NCBI GenBank assembly: GCA_019155205.2
Contig: JAHNZQ020000227.1
Location: 1,329,189 to 1,393,188 of the forward strand
Length of the DNA stretch: 64,000 nucleotides
Origin: Gracilaria vermiculophylla
Lineage: Eukaryota > Rhodophyta > Florideophyceae > Gracilariales > Gracilariaceae
Reading direction: 5' to 3'
Position numbers and translations under genes: made by a program. Of this stretch, positions 33,751 to 46,219 are shown one piece after another. Under the pieces are notes generated by a model, which did no database searches, was not told where the DNA came from, and saw nothing but the letters and a program-made list of their open reading frames with translations. Each line of letters opens with the position of its first letter. Position 1 is the first letter of the stretch.

Positions 33751-34170
33751 CTCTACAGTAAAGCCAGCCCGTGTTCGGCTTAGGTTTTGATCGCTTTCGC
33801 GACGGCTCTAACTCCTCTCGGAGAGGCCTCCGTTAGTACGGCATCACTGGGTCAAACCTGAAAACCCAATTTAAGCGAGACCCAGTTATGCCGATAAAGG
33901 GTCGAATTAAATTTGATCACCCCTCTAAGGCCACGGAAGTGTCATACGGAATCCAAGGGGGTAGGAGGGGTGGTTGTTTGTATTAAAGTCCCGCCAATCG
34001 CATTTCTTTGAATGACGAGCATGACCACAATTCTCATGATCCTTCTCCTTCAACATCGCCGCCGACGAGTTGCACTTTCATTCGGAGAGTGATTATTGCC
34101 TCAAGGTCTGCGCAGACGTGTCCGACGCATCAGTCGCAGAGCACTTCTGCAGCCTTCTGATAGCCCTTTC

Positions 34171-35187
34171 ATGCAGCTCTATAGGGCTTACTGTGACCCA
34201 TCTCTCAGCACTTTAACAGGATTTGATCACCAAAGCTTTCTGCACATACTGGAACCATTCAGCTTAGAGTATGATCGATATTCCCCGTACTCAGAGAACG
34301 GCCGTGTACGCCTTCTGCCACAGCGCGAAGATCGTCGAGGTCGACCGCGTTCGCTTTCAGCACTTCAGGCTCTAGGGCTCGTGCTGGCATGGCAAAGAAC
34401 AAGAGGATCGACCATGACGCTTTGCGTGATTTTTGGCATCACTGCTTCAGTATGCTCACTGTTCATACGTTTTGCCAGGCGAATATTGCTAATGATTCGC
34501 AGTAGGGAGGAAAAGGCAGAAGTTCGCATGCCGTCGGAAGCAGAGGCTCGAGAGTATATGAAGGCGTTCTCAGACAAATACTACTCTTTAAAAGATGTAT
34601 ACGCAGTGGCTGACGGTCTTAAGATCCAACTGGAGCAGGCAGGAGACTGTGTTACACAAAAACGATTTTGCAACGGCTGGACGCATGATCACTATGTTAC
34701 GAACGTCTTAGTATTTGCACCAAGCGGAGTGATCATTTCTTGCGCATATAACTCCCCTGGGAGCATGCATGATTCAATGGTATCACAATGGGGTGGGGCT
34801 TACGAAAAACTGGAATCAGCATTCAACAAATACGGAGGTAAGTGTGTTGTAGACTCGGCATTTTCTCGCGGGATGTACCCATTCCTAATAAAGTCGGCAC
34901 AGGACGAGAGCGCAGCGGCTAGTGCTGAGCAGATTTTGCTGTTGCGACAGGCGACATCGGCAAGACAGGCTGCGGAATGGGGAATGAGGGCATTTCAGGG
35001 TTCATTTCCGCGTATGAAAGATGGAATGCTCTACGAAGAAAGGGGCGAACGTCGTCTCATTCTACTGTGTGCAGTATATCTCTTCAACTACAGGTCACGT
35101 ATGGTTAACGTGGATCAGCTGCTCTCTTCTTACGTGCTATACATGGGGGCTGAAGCAAACTTTCTGTGGAACGGTATATTGTATTGA
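34171..35187 (+). CDS. Harbinger-type DDE transposase, open reading frame intact (H2)
   Basis: At least 338 residues from the ATG at 34171; the frame is open upstream to about 34096 without an earlier ATG, so the N terminus is uncertain. Landmarks: RPRSLSALQALGLVLAWQR, the first Asp in VYAVADGLKIQLEQ, GWTHDHYVTNVLVFAPSG, AYNSPGSMHDSM, the second Asp in CVVDSAF, and a C-terminal Glu in RQAAEWGMRAFQGSFPR. This order matches fungal/oomycete-like members of the DDE_Tnp4/Harbinger family. It is the only uninterrupted DNA-transposase gene seen in the window. The partner MYB-like ORF next to it carries a stop. Confidence 0.85.
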   Translation: MQLYRAYCDPSLSTLTGFDHQSFLHILEPFSLEYDRYSPYSENGRVRLLPQREDRRGRPRSLSALQALGLVLAWQRTRGSTMTLCVIFGITASVCSLFIRFARRILLMIRSREEKAEVRMPSEAEAREYMKAFSDKYYSLKDVYAVADGLKIQLEQAGDCVTQKRFCNGWTHDHYVTNVLVFAPSGVIISCAYNSPGSMHDSMVSQWGGAYEKLESAFNKYGGKCVVDSAFSRGMYPFLIKSAQDESAAASAEQILLLRQATSARQAAEWGMRAFQGSFPRMKDGMLYEERGERRLILLCAVYLFNYRSRMVNVDQLLSSYVLYMGAEANFLWNGILY

Positions 35188-35192
35188 CCAGT

Positions 35193-36278
35193 TCAGTTCT
35201 GCCTCTTGGTGTGCTCAGGGTGGGTTACCCCTTTGGCAACTAAAAGCATCATCATCTCCATGAATTGCGTGTGTCTTTCTGATTCTTCGCGCCTGCGCTC
35301 AGCCTCTTGTTTCCTGTCCTCCGAACGCTGTACTCGATCCGCATTTCTTTCCTCTTCTCTCACCCGAGCCTCTTCTTCCCGTCGTTGTTGATCTTGCATT
35401 AACATGAGCTTGATCACTGATGTTAGATCATCCTCCTTGATTTGTGATCGAGTTGCACGACGGTTGACAAGTGGGCGAATGATTGGTAAGTCGCTTCGCT
35501 GGGCAGGTGATGGGCCACTTCTGCCAGGAGGTCTTTCACTTTCTGTCTCACTTCTGGATACGTTTGGAACTGTAGGATCTGATATTTCAGGTAGTATGGT
35601 ACGAAAAAGTGCATCCTTCTGTTCGGCATCCTCGATTTCAGCGATTCCTGTTAACTTATAACGAAGCCTCTTCGCTTTCTTGTCGTCATCCGGGATGTGA
35701 GGATCTCCGGTAGGCATCTTCTTTCGATACAGGGTCGCGAACTTCTTCATCAGGCTTTCCGAATTTCGTTGTGTATCAGAAAATGCTTTACCATGCTCTT
35801 GTGCTAATAGCTCCCACTCATCTCTGCAGAGTGGTTGCAGCCGCTCGATGAGCTCCAGCATATGGTCTGTTTCTTGCTGGGAGAAGCCGCATCCGCGCTT
35901 AGATACACTTAGTTTTCCACCCTTCCCGCGAGTCGTCTTCGCTATTCGAGAGGGTGCTGCAATCTTTGCAGTTGGTGATTGGATCCGTGCAGGCGATAGC
36001 GACTGAAAACTGCCCTAGAAGCCTGCACTTGGTGGAGTGGCTACATCACTGGGCGTCGAATTCAGAGTCGGGACCCCTCCCAAAGGAGCGGTTTCAGTTT
36101 CGTTGTGTTTTGCGGGGACAGCGTCACTTGAACGGACTTTTGGACGTGGACGTTCAAAAGGCACAACCGTTTCGGCGGAGTGAATTTGAGAGTCGGGTGT
36201 CGGTGAAAGGGTTTTCTGCGTTGTGTGGAGAGTTGAGCTTGTGGTAAGGGGACATCTTGCAGGTTGATGGTCTTCCAT
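35193..36278 (-). pseudogene. H2 MYB/SANT-like partner protein, one premature stop
   Basis: From the ATG at 36278 to the stop at 35193, with one in-frame TAG at 36015-36017. The core (GCGFSQQETDHMLELIERLQ, then EWELLAQEHGKAFSDTQRNS and LMKKFATLYRKKMPTGDPHIP) has the trihelix-like pattern of DUF6818-type MYB/SANT proteins carried by these transposons. A charged coiled coil follows (QRREEEARVREEERNADRVQ). It ends 6 bp from the transposase stop on the opposite strand. Confidence 0.75.
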
Positions 36279-36756
36279 TGAACGTGATATGTTTGCCACA
36301 TACAGTTTTGCGGTATGGACGCCTGACACGGGTTTAGTTTAAGAGGATGAGCGGTGCTGAGGCGAGCAGCATCGTGCATTGCGCGGGCTTTTGGAGCGGT
36401 TTGTCTGCGCATTTTGGTGCGAAGAGTGCTTTGCGAGTACCCTTTTCTTGCTCCGACGGGGCGAGCTCTTCAGCCATAATCTGGTGTTTGGATATACCCA
36501 AATGGGCATGATGAGCTGGATATGGGTGCACTCAAAATGAGAAAAGGGTTTTCAGGTTTGACCCACAACCCAACCGGCCACATTGTAGACGGCGTTGCGA
36601 CGCATACCAATATTGCTCTTTCGGGTTTTTCTTCTGTTTCTCTGTCTTTACCAGACCAGGTACATCCCTCCGCCCTAGAAAAAAAGAAACCTAGTCGCCT
36701 TCTATCAGGTAAGGGCCTTATTTCAACTTCCGGTCGAAATCCTGTTTATATTGTCT

Positions 36757-37836
36757 CTACGAGACGTTGAGTTTCTGCTTTGCCAGAGAGAGTGCGTCTT
36801 CATACCGCCTTAAAAAGGAGCGTCTTGATTGAGCCGCTCTTGGTACCTGTGGCCCGTCCGTCAGGTGCGCCGTGGCGCGTGCCGCAATGACGGCATTAGG
36901 CGGGATGCGCGAGAAAACCAGATTAAAAGTAGCGATCGCCGTGGAGCGATGCACCTGCAGGTTGTATTCAAACGTGAGCGGGGCCCCATATACGTCGCCG
37001 TCCTTCTGGTGGTCCGCGACATAGTTTTTCAACCTTAAGGCGATGGTTTTGTTAAATTTCTCCGCCCGTCCATTTATCTAATTGTGATAAGCAGTGTTAC
37101 AGAACTGCTTCATCTCCAGGACTCCGGAAATGGCGTTGAATAGCTTCACCGCGAAGCGTGGTCCGTTGTCCGCAAAGAGATACAACGAAATATCACATAA
37201 GTAAACCCAACTCTTCAGAATGGTGTCGTCAATTACTGCTGCAGTGGTGCTCTGGAGGGGAATGGCACGCGTGACCTTCGAGAACCAATTGGTGATCATG
37301 AGGATAAACCGGTACCCTCTCTCCCACGTGCGAAGAGGGCCCAAAATGTCCATGGCCACAAGCTCCAAAGGCCCTGAAGGCGGAAACAGAGTGAGTGGCG
37401 TCCGGTGTCTGCGGATATTCCCCCTAGCGGCTGCACACGAGTGGCAATCCGCCACTGTTTTGAAGGCGTCAATTCGCCCTGTTTGGCCTGTAGAACTCCA
37501 TCCGCATAGTGAAATATATGCGCGATCCACAGGGGTGCCCGGAAAAGAGAGCTTAGTGCGAGAGATACAGCATCCTCGCCCGTAGGTTCGTTTTAGACCT
37601 CCTTTTCGGAGACATCCCTCGAATGGGGGGCGTTGTACCAGCACGGCGTCTCGATCGCCATCGAATAACAATACTAGAATTCCCACAGTGGCAAGGCACT
37701 CCTTGCTGTATGCATCTGTACTCAGCTCCTTCAGGAACTCTGCTATGTTGATGGGGAGAACTTCGTTCTCCTTCTCGACGACGGCCACAACCTTCGGGAG
37801 CCCACTAAACGTGCCTCCAGGTACACAGCATTCCAA
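36757..37836 (-). pseudogene. Gypsy element B integrase
   Basis: Two adjacent frames joined at one TAG (about 37078-37080). Landmarks: CHSCAAARGNIRRH (second half of the HHCC zinc site), LELVAMDILGPLRTWERGYR (first Asp), DISLYLFADNGPRFAVKLF (second Asp), then INGRAEKFNKTIALRL with the Glu region. Upstream and downstream frames are degraded. Confidence 0.85.
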
Positions 37837-37869
37837 GCATTCTCCATCGGTTCTTTTTTTCTTGTCAAT

Positions 37870-38083
37870 GTCCTCCAGGACTAGACACGGAATTATGGAA
37901 TTTAAAGGTGTTTTGCCTTCTCTCTCGGTGGAGATTCGCGACAGCCAGTCCGCTTCTGGTTTTTTTATGCCAGGACGGTGGAGGACGTCAAATCCGAACT
38001 CCTGGAGGCGGAGTCACCGTTTTTTCAGGCGACCGGAAGCATCCATCAAAGATAGTATCCACTTTAGTGGTGCGTAGTCCATC
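37870..38083 (-). pseudogene. Gypsy element B RNase H, C-terminal part
   Basis: The minus-strand translation gives APLKWILSLMDASGRLKKR, a TGA at 38016-38014 in place of the family Trp, then LRLQEFGFDVLHRPGIKKPE and ADWLSRI, the characteristic end of the Ty3 RNase H region. Confidence 0.75.
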
Positions 38084-38369
38084 CTCGAGGTGAAACGCAC
38101 GCCTTCCTGGTATGGGCGTTTAAGCAACACGGGCCATACGATGACGAGACATCCGCGTTCCGATGAGTCGTAATTCCGTTCTGTAGGTAAAAGACTGCAA
38201 CTCCAGAATCCTATGCGTTGAAGTACACCTTTAGGTTGTTTCTATAGGAGGGCACATTCAACCTGATACTTACAGGCGTCTGTGTCCAGCTCCATTCGGC
38301 CGTGCCGCTTCTGGAGTACCAAGATCTGTGGCTCTATTAGTCTTTTCTTCAAGTTATTAATGGATTCTA

Positions 38370-39060
38370 ACTCTTCGTTAGTCAGGATAGCCAATTGCGT
38401 CGGCTTGCATTTCTCCACAAGAGGATTTCATGGCGCCGCAATATGGATGAAGTTTTACGGACCTCCGGAAGACATAACACAACCCCAGGAAGGATCGGAG
38501 CTCCGTGTGCTTCCTGGGAGCGTGAGCTTCCGTGATAGCATCCTGAGTTTTTGTGGAAATACGAAGGCGGCCTTGGTGCACAACATGCCTCAGGTAATCC
38601 ACTGAAGATTTGGAAAAGAAATATTTCTCCAGCATCAAGGTTATTCAAGCATCCTGCAGGAGTTGAAATACGTGCGTAAAATGCATAAAGTGCTCCTCCA
38701 CGCTCCGGGAGTATGTGATGGCATCGTCAATATACACCAGGGCGTGCTGCCACTTCCTGTTTGACAAGAGTATGTGCACCGCTCGTTGGAACGTAGCGGG
38801 GGCATTCTTCAATCCAAAACGGCATCCTTAGGAATCTGAAGACTCCACAGTGCGAGATGAACTTTGTCGCATCCTTATCGGAGTCATCCATCCCATTTTG
38901 CCAGTAGCCGCTGTTGGCTTCCAGCGTGGAGAAAACGGAAGCATCTCCCAAGGAGTCAATACATTCATCCATACGGGGTATCGGGTACAAATCGCGTGCC
39001 GTCACCTCGAGGACGCGTCTAAAGTCGATGCAGATCCTCAACGATCCATCTTGTTCTTCA
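38370..39060 (-). pseudogene. Gypsy element B reverse transcriptase
   Basis: The minus strand reads RICIDFRRVLEVTARDLYPI, RMDECIDSLGDASVFSTLEA, SGYWQNGMDDSDKDATKF and FRFLRMPF. After a frameshift, LVYIDDAITYSRSVEEHF contains an intact YIDD box. Several frame changes make it inactive. Confidence 0.85.
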
Positions 39061-39298
39061 TAAACACCACCAGGGTGGATGATTCAGAATTGGAGGGCTC
39101 GATAACGCCCTTTGTTAGCATTTGGTGGACCTCACCGCGTTTATAATCACGAGCATGAAGCACGGCCCTCCTCAGGAGTTGGTGTACCGTTTTTGCATCA
39201 GTTGCGAGCTAGATCCAGGGCTTGGCCAGGCTAACCTGACCCAAGCGCTCAGAAAACATGTCCTGAAGAGCGATTAGCGTCTCCACTATCCTATGGCG

Positions 39299-40410
39299 TT
39301 ATTCTTCGAACTCTTCGCCAATTCGGAGCTTCTCCTGCCAAGTGGCAGACTGATCTTCCTTTGGAGTCGTCGATTCCGCTTCGGGTTTTTTTATGGCAAT
39401 TGCACCGTGTTCATCCCAGTCTTCCGTAAGAAGAAGATGAGCCAGTCCTGCAGGAGCTGGTAATGCCAGTTTGATGACAACCCCTTTCTGAACCCATGAA
39501 GGTGACTCCTTCAGGTTAGCAAGGACGAATCTGAAGGGAATGTTCGGCACTATGTACATATCGCCGTTCGCCATCATGGAGTGCTGTTTTGTCGTCAGAT
39601 GGGGACTTCCTTGCAGGAATGAAGGGCCAGATGCAGAGGTCTGCACTCAAACTCCGCCCTCACTTTTCGCGGATATTTCGATACTCTTCACCACCCGGAG
39701 ATTCTTCAACGACATCTCCTTTAAAATATTACCCAAGTGACGCGAATTGGCGTCCGGTGCCTGAGATGCGGACACAATACCTACAGGGGCGGCGTCGTGA
39801 AACGTCATCTTCCGCAGGCATAGTTATATTGCACGTATATAACAATCCTCAAAGGAAGTGCCAAATACGTATTGTTCTACCAAGTTGGTCGCCACTTGGA
39901 ACCACATCCTCACCTGTAATTAGCCCAGTCGGAGATACAAAGGTAACGCGCCGAGGATGTTTAATGCTCAACGCGACGCATCGCGCACTGTAGAGAGTTT
40001 GCCAGTCCTCAAGGAGCCAAGAGCAAAAAGCGACAGCACGTTGGCGTGCAATAGATTGGGGCCAGATGCAATGTAGAGGATATCGCGCACCGTGATGAAG
40101 GCGAGCGGAGAACATCCAATAGAGGCCAACAATTTGTAATTTTCACGGCGGAGCGTGCTAACACAGTCCTCAGAGGCAGTGAATGGATACGAATTGATTG
40201 GGGGCCCCGCCGATAGTGCGTGAACCGTGCAGATGGATTCTCCCCGTTTCCTAGCGACGACCGCCGCGGGACCGAGGCTCGAAGGTAAGGATCCACGCGG
40301 AGACTATACGCGTGACCCTGATGGTTTTTTGCTGGAGGATATTGGCGTTCGAGTAGGAGACGGCTGCTGCGGTTGCGCATTGGGATACGCCGTGCTCCCC
40401 GAAGATGCAA
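39299..40410 (-). pseudogene. Gypsy element B, probable protease/linker region
   Basis: Frames at 39299-39646 (GDMYIVPNIPFRFVLANLKE) and 40009-40410 lie between gag and RT, the position of the retroviral-type protease in Ty3 elements. No clear D-T/S-G box was identified, so the function is inferred from position. Confidence 0.4.
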
Positions 40411-40519
40411 CCGATATGGGTGCCAGCCCCTACGCTGTGGACGAATGTGTCAGTGGAACATGCAGCACTCCAACTGAAGCGTAAAAACCGTAGTTTCCTT
40501 TAGGGAACCGGATATCGTT

Positions 40520-42200
40520 TTACGCAGTGCGATAACTTCTACCCTTCCTCGGTGTGCTCTTTCGGTTCTGAAAATTCTTATCTCGTTGCTGCAGGATGAC
40601 GGCCTTCATTGCTGTGGTGAGAGTCATAAAGTGTACTGGCTTTCGAGATATGAAAATCTTGCCAGGCGATGGATAGCCTTTAGGGTCTACGAATTGGACA
40701 TTCCTGTAGGATCCTGCCGAAGCGTAGGAGGTAGGAGACGAAAACGTTGTCGTTCTAGACGGTGCTACTTGAGGTGAGGCGTATGTTAGAGCAAGGACCT
40801 CCTGCTCTCCCTCAATTATAAGCTCATCGCCCTCCCCTAAGATGCTGGAGTCCAACGCAAGGAAGGATGCCCGATGGTTCCTGAAGGCCGTCGGTTTGTC
40901 CGAAAGTGGATCGTGGCTATGGCCGGCGACACCGTGGGTATCCCTATAGGATTCTGCAAAACGTGTTAGATCCGTGTAAGTGGTCTTCGGGTGCGTTGTC
41001 AAGTGATTACGCCCACTGGCACAGATCAATGGAAGGAGTCCCTCGACAGACAACGACCTCAATCGACGTTCAGAGTAAACGTTACCACACCATGAGGCCT
41101 TCGTCCACAGCTTCTGTGAGAACTCCATTTCGGTTCTTACCGTATTCTGCTTATAGGAACTAACTTAAGCGTCAGCATTGGCTATCACCTCGTCCTTTGC
41201 GTACCTTTAGAGGAAAATATTTACCACCTCCGGTTACGTCGCGAAGATCTCTGTTCCAGAATCATCCACAATGATGCTCTCTCCCGTGAGGCGCGGGTGC
41301 ATCAGCGAGTGCGTTTGAATTGTGAGGTACAACTAAAAGAACCAGATGATAGCACGTTCATGGACACCATTAGTATTATACATTGAACGGAAGCGTGTTA
41401 GAAAATTCAGCACCGACATGAGGTCTCCACCTGAGATGGAGTGCTTCTTCATTTGAACATCCATGACGCACTGGATCTTTTTATGTCGTTTAGATACAAA
41501 CGCGTCGTAAAGAGTGGAGCGATCTTTGAAAGGGTAGGCATCATAATTCACGACTTTAGCGAAAAGGTCATTAAGCAGGACGACCTTCCTGACCCTTCTG
41601 CCATTCTCCTTAGGAGGTACACTGTCTTCCGAGCTTAAGCTGTTCACGGATTCAAAATCTGAGCTTTTTTCTGAATCGGTGTCTTGCTTTCTGCTTTTCT
41701 CCCTACGTTTCATTCGGCGTCTTTTCTGTGAGTTGCCTAGGTGCCTGACGACACTCCCGCTATCCCGATTCACCCAAGGAATATCCTGTCCTTCTCTCCT
41801 TTGGTGAAGTACTTTGCGACCGGTATTCTGTCCTTCTTCGTGAAGCAACAGGTCCAGACGGTGCACAGAATTATTCCCTAGGTGCTCTCATTTCCTTGCA
41901 GGAGTATCCTTTCCTCCTTAGGCGTAAGAGGCGGCAGTACCTTGTGCTTCTATGACAGGGGTCCCCTTAGTTGTTGATAGAGGGAACCTCTCCTGTACGA
42001 AAAAATGAATTTGAAACGCCGCTGCGGGGAGCAGATGTGCGTTTCAGGAACGAATATCTGCACTGATAACATCTGAGATCACCTCTAGAAAAATGTCCGA
42101 ATCTAATGAAGTATCCACAGCATGATGAGCACTCTCCGATGCGATTTGCTCCACAAGGGCGTGGCGGATCACTCCAGAATGTGCCTCAACACCTGCAGGC
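40520..42200 (-). pseudogene. Gypsy element B gag-like region
   Basis: Frames at 41333-41866 (KKIQCVMDVQMKKHSISGGD, LMSVLNFLTRFRSMYNTNGV) and 40520-41128 resemble in pattern the capsid region at 44951-45397 (VKDCIMGMHLYMRNRNFTGD, VSVLDFLARFIVGADIPNMS). This supports gag, and shows that a second gag copy exists to the right. Confidence 0.6.
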
Positions 42201-42732
42201 ATTCTTTCGATCAGCGCATGTAAGAGCATATCCGTAAGGCGTGGGGCCAGGGACTTCAGGAGGAAGTCAGCCTTCGGGTGTTCCCGTCCCTGCAGCTCCT
42301 GAGGTGGCGGCTACGATGCCGTGTTTGGTTCTTCAAACTCCATGTCGGCGTTATCCAGAGGTGTCGCGGTGGATACCGCTTTCCTCCGATCATGCACTCT
42401 CCCAAGGCGATTCCGGAAACACTCTACAGAGAAGCCTGGATTCCGAAGGAGACTTTCAGGGTGCTCCTGTCTGACGGACATCTTTTGGGGAGCGCTGCGC
42501 GTGCTGCCCCCATCATTGCAGTTGGTTGCTTGAGGAACCTGTAACGGGTTTTGCATTAAGGGTTCTTAGGGATCCGTAAAAAAGTAGGTCGAGGGTGATT
42601 TCCTTCCGCTTCCGAGTCATTTTAAGGAAGAGTTCCACTGTTGGGGTCCGATCGTTGCAAACCAGAAACAATGTTCTCTCTTAACTCTTGAGATTCCTTC
42701 AGGAAACTGATCTTCAAAGTCGGTAGACCAGT

Positions 42733-43283
42733 AGTGGTTCCGTCAGTTCTCCTTCCTAGGTAGAAGTTCACAACGTCCGTTAGGAGTTATTAGTGACTTC
42801 AAAAGCGCGAGATGCTAAAGGTGGTCTCCGGTGATCCCTGTCACTAGCTGTGAGAATTCTGAAAAGGGATCCGCAAACAACAAGTGAAGAGAGGTTTAAA
42901 GGGCAGACAATGCTCCAACAGGCGCTGCTACGAAGCGATCAGGGGTTCGGCGGCTTAAAACCCTATGGAGGTTCGAGGAGATTCTCCAACCGGAAAAATA
43001 GACGAAGACTCAAGGGTGCATGGTTTACTTCCCCAGAGGTGGAGCTCGACCGGCGGATTAATTACCACGGCGGGAACCTTCCTCGGCAGATCTCGGTACA
43101 TTAGTAATAATCCGCACCCTTTAACTAAAATAAATCTGAATTATACCGTAGATAAAGGGTACTGTAGTACACGTAGGCCGCATAATGCACCACGCGGCTC
43201 TGCTAATAAAAAAATATCCCTCCTTAGGAATATCCTGTCGTAAAGCCACATCACAATATCACCTCAGGATCCACTGAACTGCA
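42733..43283 (+). mobile_element. Solo LTR, family S, copy 3 (old)
   Basis: About 551 bp with the family word CACAACGTCCGTTAGGAG but with a mutated start (AGTGG for TGTGG) and no matching 5-bp flanks (CCAGT and TCACT). It lies at the junction between the two gag-containing halves of the minus-strand gypsy region, in the opposite orientation to them. Confidence 0.8.
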
Positions 43284-43306
43284 TCACTGATGCCGCAACG
43301 CGGAGC

Positions 43307-45967
43307 TTGGCTGTCTCTCGGGCTCACGGCGGTGACTCCTGCGCTGCAGGCAGGGGCACCTGCTTTTTCGCGTCCCGTCGAATCGGTAGTGGGATGATGG
43401 GGATGAATGATCCATCTTCCAACTCCACCTGTTTCAGGCGAGGGCGGGTAGCTTCTACGAACCTGTCGCAGTTGTCGTATTTAAGGATGACTGGCGCGGT
43501 GAGAGAACGGCTCACAATGAAAGTAGGCTTCACCACCGATCTTCCCAATCGGACAAACAGATCAATGGACCCCCCCGTTTGTAGCGGATTTATGTTCGCG
43601 TCCGAGACGTCGGGTACCGCTTCTGTGCGAATTCAAAACTACAGAAGCGGAGGTGGTACGGACTCGAAAACGGAATATGGTCTGACACCAGTGTCGAGGA
43701 CCGTGAGAAATCGCACCATATACTGCGTGTGCAGTTCGAGATCAGCATAAACCTTATGGTTTCGCTTCGCCATCATTAAGGATCGATCCAGGGTCCGGTC
43801 GTGCTTAATCCGTCTTCACGGTCAACGCAGAACATCCAAGTGCCCAGAGTCCCCGTCTGCGGTGTTTCTCGTCGAGCGGATTTTCACCAGGAAGCCAGGC
43901 GCTGGCGTTTCGAGCGTCGTCAGCCTCATCTCTGAGGATGCCTCTCCCTGTGGGGAGACTCCCCTAGTTAGTCCCCCTGAGTAGGCTTCACTTCGGGCTC
44001 TGGCCCTGATTCCTCCACAACGAGTGCTTCATCCCGTGGGGGGTGATTGACCGCACGAGCAGCGTAAGCAAAATTTCCACGGCGGCCGGTAGGTGATCAT
44101 GTCGTCTCTGGCATTATCTTCTGCCGCTAGAGGGGGGAGGGAGTGAGCCAACGCGTTTGGGAAATCCGTTTACGCACGGAGATACAACGTCATCGACACT
44201 TCTGTCTCCTCTTCCCGGACAGGGCTTCGTAGTTGGCCACCACCTGCGCTATCTTGTTTACTAGAAGAAAGCACTGCGGGGAAAAGTTTCCTCAAGTGCC
44301 GCACAATTTTCAAGGAACTCCAGACCGAGGATCTTCAAAAGCGGCGTTCCGGTTTTCGGCTTACCTTCCGGAATTCCGGTTCTCGACCCAATCAGGGCGC
44401 TGGACCATCATCATTCCATTGGCATACGCCAGGCGAGCGGCTGCGGCTCGGGTAATGCCAATATAGGGGACCTGTACCCCCTGTGGAGCTCCCGTTGATG
44501 TACCGTTCGAGTTTTCTGTCATTAACGGTAATTCCGATGTTGGGACTGACCAACCATCATTGTGGAAATGGTTCGTGTCCTCAGTACCCGCCTTGGGAGC
44601 ATCACTGGTCCCCAGTGAAAGGGAGGAGGTATCTGAACCGATCATCAGTGCCTTTGCGCTCTTCGGCCGGTAACCGGTGTTTTCTCGCACGCAGTGTGTC
44701 TCCCTCTGCGTGGGCAAATTGGACCAGCTCCAGGTACCCCACCATAGGTTGACTTTCCCGGCAACGGGCAGCCAGCGTGTTAATCGCCAAATCCGACCCT
44801 TCAATAAACATCGTGCAGCGTTCCTCTGAGGGATAAGCGTTTCCACAGTGGTGGAAAGCGTTATTCAGGCGTACCGAGTAGTCGATCTGCAGTTCTCTGG
44901 CGTGCTGGAGATTATCAAGCAGTGCGAGGATATCCGACTGAATGGTAGTGTTAGTCTATCAAGAACGCAAGAGCAAGAGATACTGTGCGGCCCCTGGCCA
45001 GCAAGTCATCCCGCCCTCGAACGCCCCAGATAAACCTCAAACTGATAGGAATTGGTCCGCAGCGACCCCCCCATAAGAAATACGGTAATGCCAGATATGC
45101 CTGGGCTTCACTCATGTTGGGGATATCGGCTCCCACGATAAAGCGGGCGAGGAAGTCCAGTACCGAAACTGGATAGTCTCCAGTAAAGTTCCGGTTCCTC
45201 ATGTAGAGATGCATTCCCATGATGCAGTCCTTCACCTTACCCGTGTTACGGTGTGTCCTGCTTATAGACGAATCTTCTAACCGATAATATCGGTATAAGA
45301 CCAACTTCTTGTACAAGGCATTAACGGTCTTCAACGCCGGAAGCCCGGGGTACTTCCTACCTTTTGACCAGGATCGGATTGACCCATAGGTGGCCAATGA
45401 CCGTTTGGAACGAAGAAATCACTTCGTGTGGTCATAGTTAGGGTCACTCTGTTAGGGCCCAGAATCCTGAGGAGTCGATTCCGAGTCCGAGGAGAAGTTC
45501 CGGTGTTGATCGCGGTTCCTTCGGCTGTTCCAGTTTTTGCGGCCATTCTAAGCCTCCCAGCGTTCATCACACTGCGACCCAGCGGTTTGCGCCTCGGGTG
45601 CGGAAGCAAGCACAGCTTACTTGACCGACTCTAGTCGGACTCGTACTCGGTTAAATCGATCATCCACACCCTCGACGTAGGAAGCCAGCGGGCGGAAATC
45701 TTCCGAGATCGTACTGACATCTGACCGCAGCACGCAGAGCTCCTCGGCGACATTCCTCGAGAGATTCTCCGAGTGCCCTCGACATGACTCCAGTTCTTCC
45801 GCCAGGGCTGCCTGGGGGAGCCACAGGGTGCGGATCTGATCTCGCAAACGAACCACATAAGCCTTCTCCACTAACCGCGGCGGCGGGGATACCACCTTAA
45901 TGGCTGTTGATGGCCCGCCTGTGGGTGTTAGGGTATCCGGCTCACCCGTCAGGGTTGCAAGGTACAT
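43307..45967 (-). pseudogene. Second gypsy gag and protease-like segment
   Basis: Minus-strand frames in order from the LTR: 45617-45967 (N-terminal coiled-coil gag, VRLRDQIRTLWLPQAALAEE), 44951-45397 (capsid-like), 44361-44846 (nucleocapsid region by position) and 43324-43548 (VSRSLTAPVILKYDNCDRFV, LEDGSFIPIIPLPIRRDAKK). It is not followed by its own pol, which suggests deletion or recombination with the element to the left. Confidence 0.6.
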
Positions 45968-46219
45968 CTAATCTGCACCAGTTGTCTCGAGTGTCATTAC
46001 GTGGCGCTCTTCATTCCCTTGGTGGGACCGGCTCCTGGTCGTTACTGGCTTGGCTCCAGTGGGTTTCCGGCCCATCGGAGGCATCCGTCACGACTGTTAA
46101 ACTCGCTCAACGGGTAAATTCTTTTGTGGACAACAAAAAAAAGGAAAATAACCTCGAAGAGGATCTGCTAGTGGATCTCAATTTCCAAGTCCGGAGACCA
46201 ATTTTTAGTGCGAAAACTC

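Larger units (their letters stand above)
33850..36567 (+). mobile_element. PIF/Harbinger-type element H2 with inverted flanking repeats
   Basis: GGGTCAAACCTGAAAACCC near 33852 recurs inverted near 36547-36566 (GGGTTTTCAGGTTTGACCC), bracketing a transposase and a MYB-like ORF in convergent orientation. The flanking 3-bp sites do not match clearly, so the repeats may be subterminal or the true ends a little further out. The transposase belongs to a different branch from H1 and H3. Confidence 0.7.
36757..42640 (-). mobile_element. Ty3/gypsy element B, gag-pol part, decayed
   Basis: Read on the minus strand this contains gag-like frames (42.2-40.5 kb), probable protease (about 40.4-39.3 kb), reverse transcriptase, RNase H and integrase, i.e. 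canonical Ty3 order. No LTR or chromodomain was found at its 3' end near 36757, so it is truncated there. It is related to element A but independently decayed. Confidence 0.75.
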
